A DNA stretch of 6,090 nucleotides from Trichodesmium sp. jk18x7bins.61. Its GTDB lineage: Bacteria; Cyanobacteriota; Cyanobacteriia; Cyanobacteriales; Microcoleaceae. The position numbers and the translations under genes were made by a program. Of the stretch, positions 5,770 through 6,090 are shown one piece after another. Position 1 is the stretch's first letter; each line of letters starts with the position of its first letter. The DNA lies in assembly GCA_022822685.1 (NCBI GenBank), contig JAJEAQ010000184.1:1-6090 (forward strand), read 5' to 3'. The notes under the pieces are model-generated. The model had not been told where the DNA came from. It worked only from the letters and a program-made list of their open reading frames with translations, and searched no databases.

Positions 5770-6090
5770 GTGCGGTTCGTTTCTAGCAGGAACCCCTAGC
5801 AACTAGGGGTGTATGGCTAGAGTCCAGCCCCTGTGTTCCCACACAGGGCGGATAACTGAGTTAAGAATGTGGGTGAAGCCAAAAGGCGAGGACCACCCGC
5901 TAAGGAAGGCGTGAATCCCTACCAGGCCACACCGAAGGAACCATACCCGGAACCCAGAGTGAAGCAGGCAACAGGACTCAATCAGAGCTAAAGCGTATAG
6001 GCGCACTGGAGTTAATGGGGAGTTGAGATCGGAGAGATTACCAAACCTTCTGAAAAAGTGTCCTATAACAATGAGTCAATGGGAAAACAA
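5770..6090 (+). mobile_element. Group II intron, 5' part (domain I), runs off the right edge
   Basis: Group II introns are self-splicing retroelements. The block opens with GTGCG, the 5'-splice-site consensus, and is GC-richer and denser in stems than the flanking spacer. It has CCCCTAG-CAA-CTAGGGG (5793-5809), CCCTGTGT-TCCC-ACACAGGG (5829-5848), and a two-step stem GGGTG..GCC-AAAA-GGC..CCACCC (about 5870-5898). Later segments follow, in order, patterns I recall from domain I of the Lactococcus Ll.LtrB intron: ATACCCGGAACCCAGAG (about 5943-5959), AATCAGAGCTAAAGCGTATAGG (about 5980-6001) and GAAAAAGTGTC. There is no open frame in the 321 bases, as expected, because the reverse transcriptase/maturase is coded in domain IV. 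Domains II-VI, the maturase and the 3' end lie beyond the window. I could not confirm exon-binding pairing with the upstream exon, so the exact boundary rests on GTGCG. The intron is in the same orientation as apcD but outside its coding region. Confidence 0.75.

Noticed and set aside
5793..5809. CCCCTAG-CAA-CTAGGGG as a second terminator after apcD
   Set aside because: No T tract follows, and it fits better as a stem of group II intron domain I.
5803..6006. Minus-strand open frame of 67 codons
   Set aside because: It lies in the structured RNA part of the group II intron; the open frame comes from GC-rich stems.
6071..6090. ATGAGTCAATGGGAAAAC as the start of the intron maturase
   Set aside because: It lies about 300 bases into the intron, still in domain I by comparison with Ll.LtrB, while maturase frames normally begin in domain IV; only six codons are visible.
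1..6090. tRNA, rRNA or riboswitch
   Set aside because: I found no cloverleaf, rRNA core or riboswitch consensus on either strand by reading; a covariance-model scan would be the decisive test.

Overview
The window is a piece of cyanobacterial chromosome. Three things show this: apcD, a phycobilisome core gene; four exact HIP1 octamers (GCGATCGC at 1552, 2386, 3659 and 4820); and AT-rich spacers that hold repeats of cyanobacterial type. I cannot name the genus from the sequence.

Layout. Positions 1-383 (minus strand) hold the N-terminal part of an unfamiliar protein that runs off the left edge. Positions 420-740 hold a decayed copy of the 3' end of lpxD (minus), split by a 161-bp MITE-like insertion at 462-622. 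A small gene with PD-(D/E)XK-nuclease-like motifs follows (758-1360, minus), then intact lpxD (1389-2432, minus) for lipid A synthesis. The nuclease-like gene is therefore sandwiched between a complete lpxD and a dead lpxD tail. A 480-bp gene-free spacer (2433-2912) with repeats leads to a DUF1232/YkvA-type small membrane protein (2913-3251, minus) and an RlmD-type rRNA m5U methyltransferase (3443-4951, minus). Divergent to it on the plus strand is apcD (5202-5688), the allophycocyanin alpha-B terminal emitter. As given, apcD is broken by one extra T in a run of eight. A hairpin terminator follows. About 30 bp beyond it begins the 5' part of a group II intron (GTGCG at 5770), which continues past the right edge.

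The genes do not form one pathway. lpxD and the nuclease-like gene are 28 bp apart and could share a transcript. rlmD and apcD are divergent across a 250-bp spacer. The most notable points are the apcD frameshift, the duplicated lpxD tail around the nuclease-like gene with its nested insertion, and the group II intron just downstream of apcD. I saw no clearly new multi-gene system. The best candidate for something undescribed is the nuclease-like gene as a cassette that targets the lpxD 3' end, and this is an inference.
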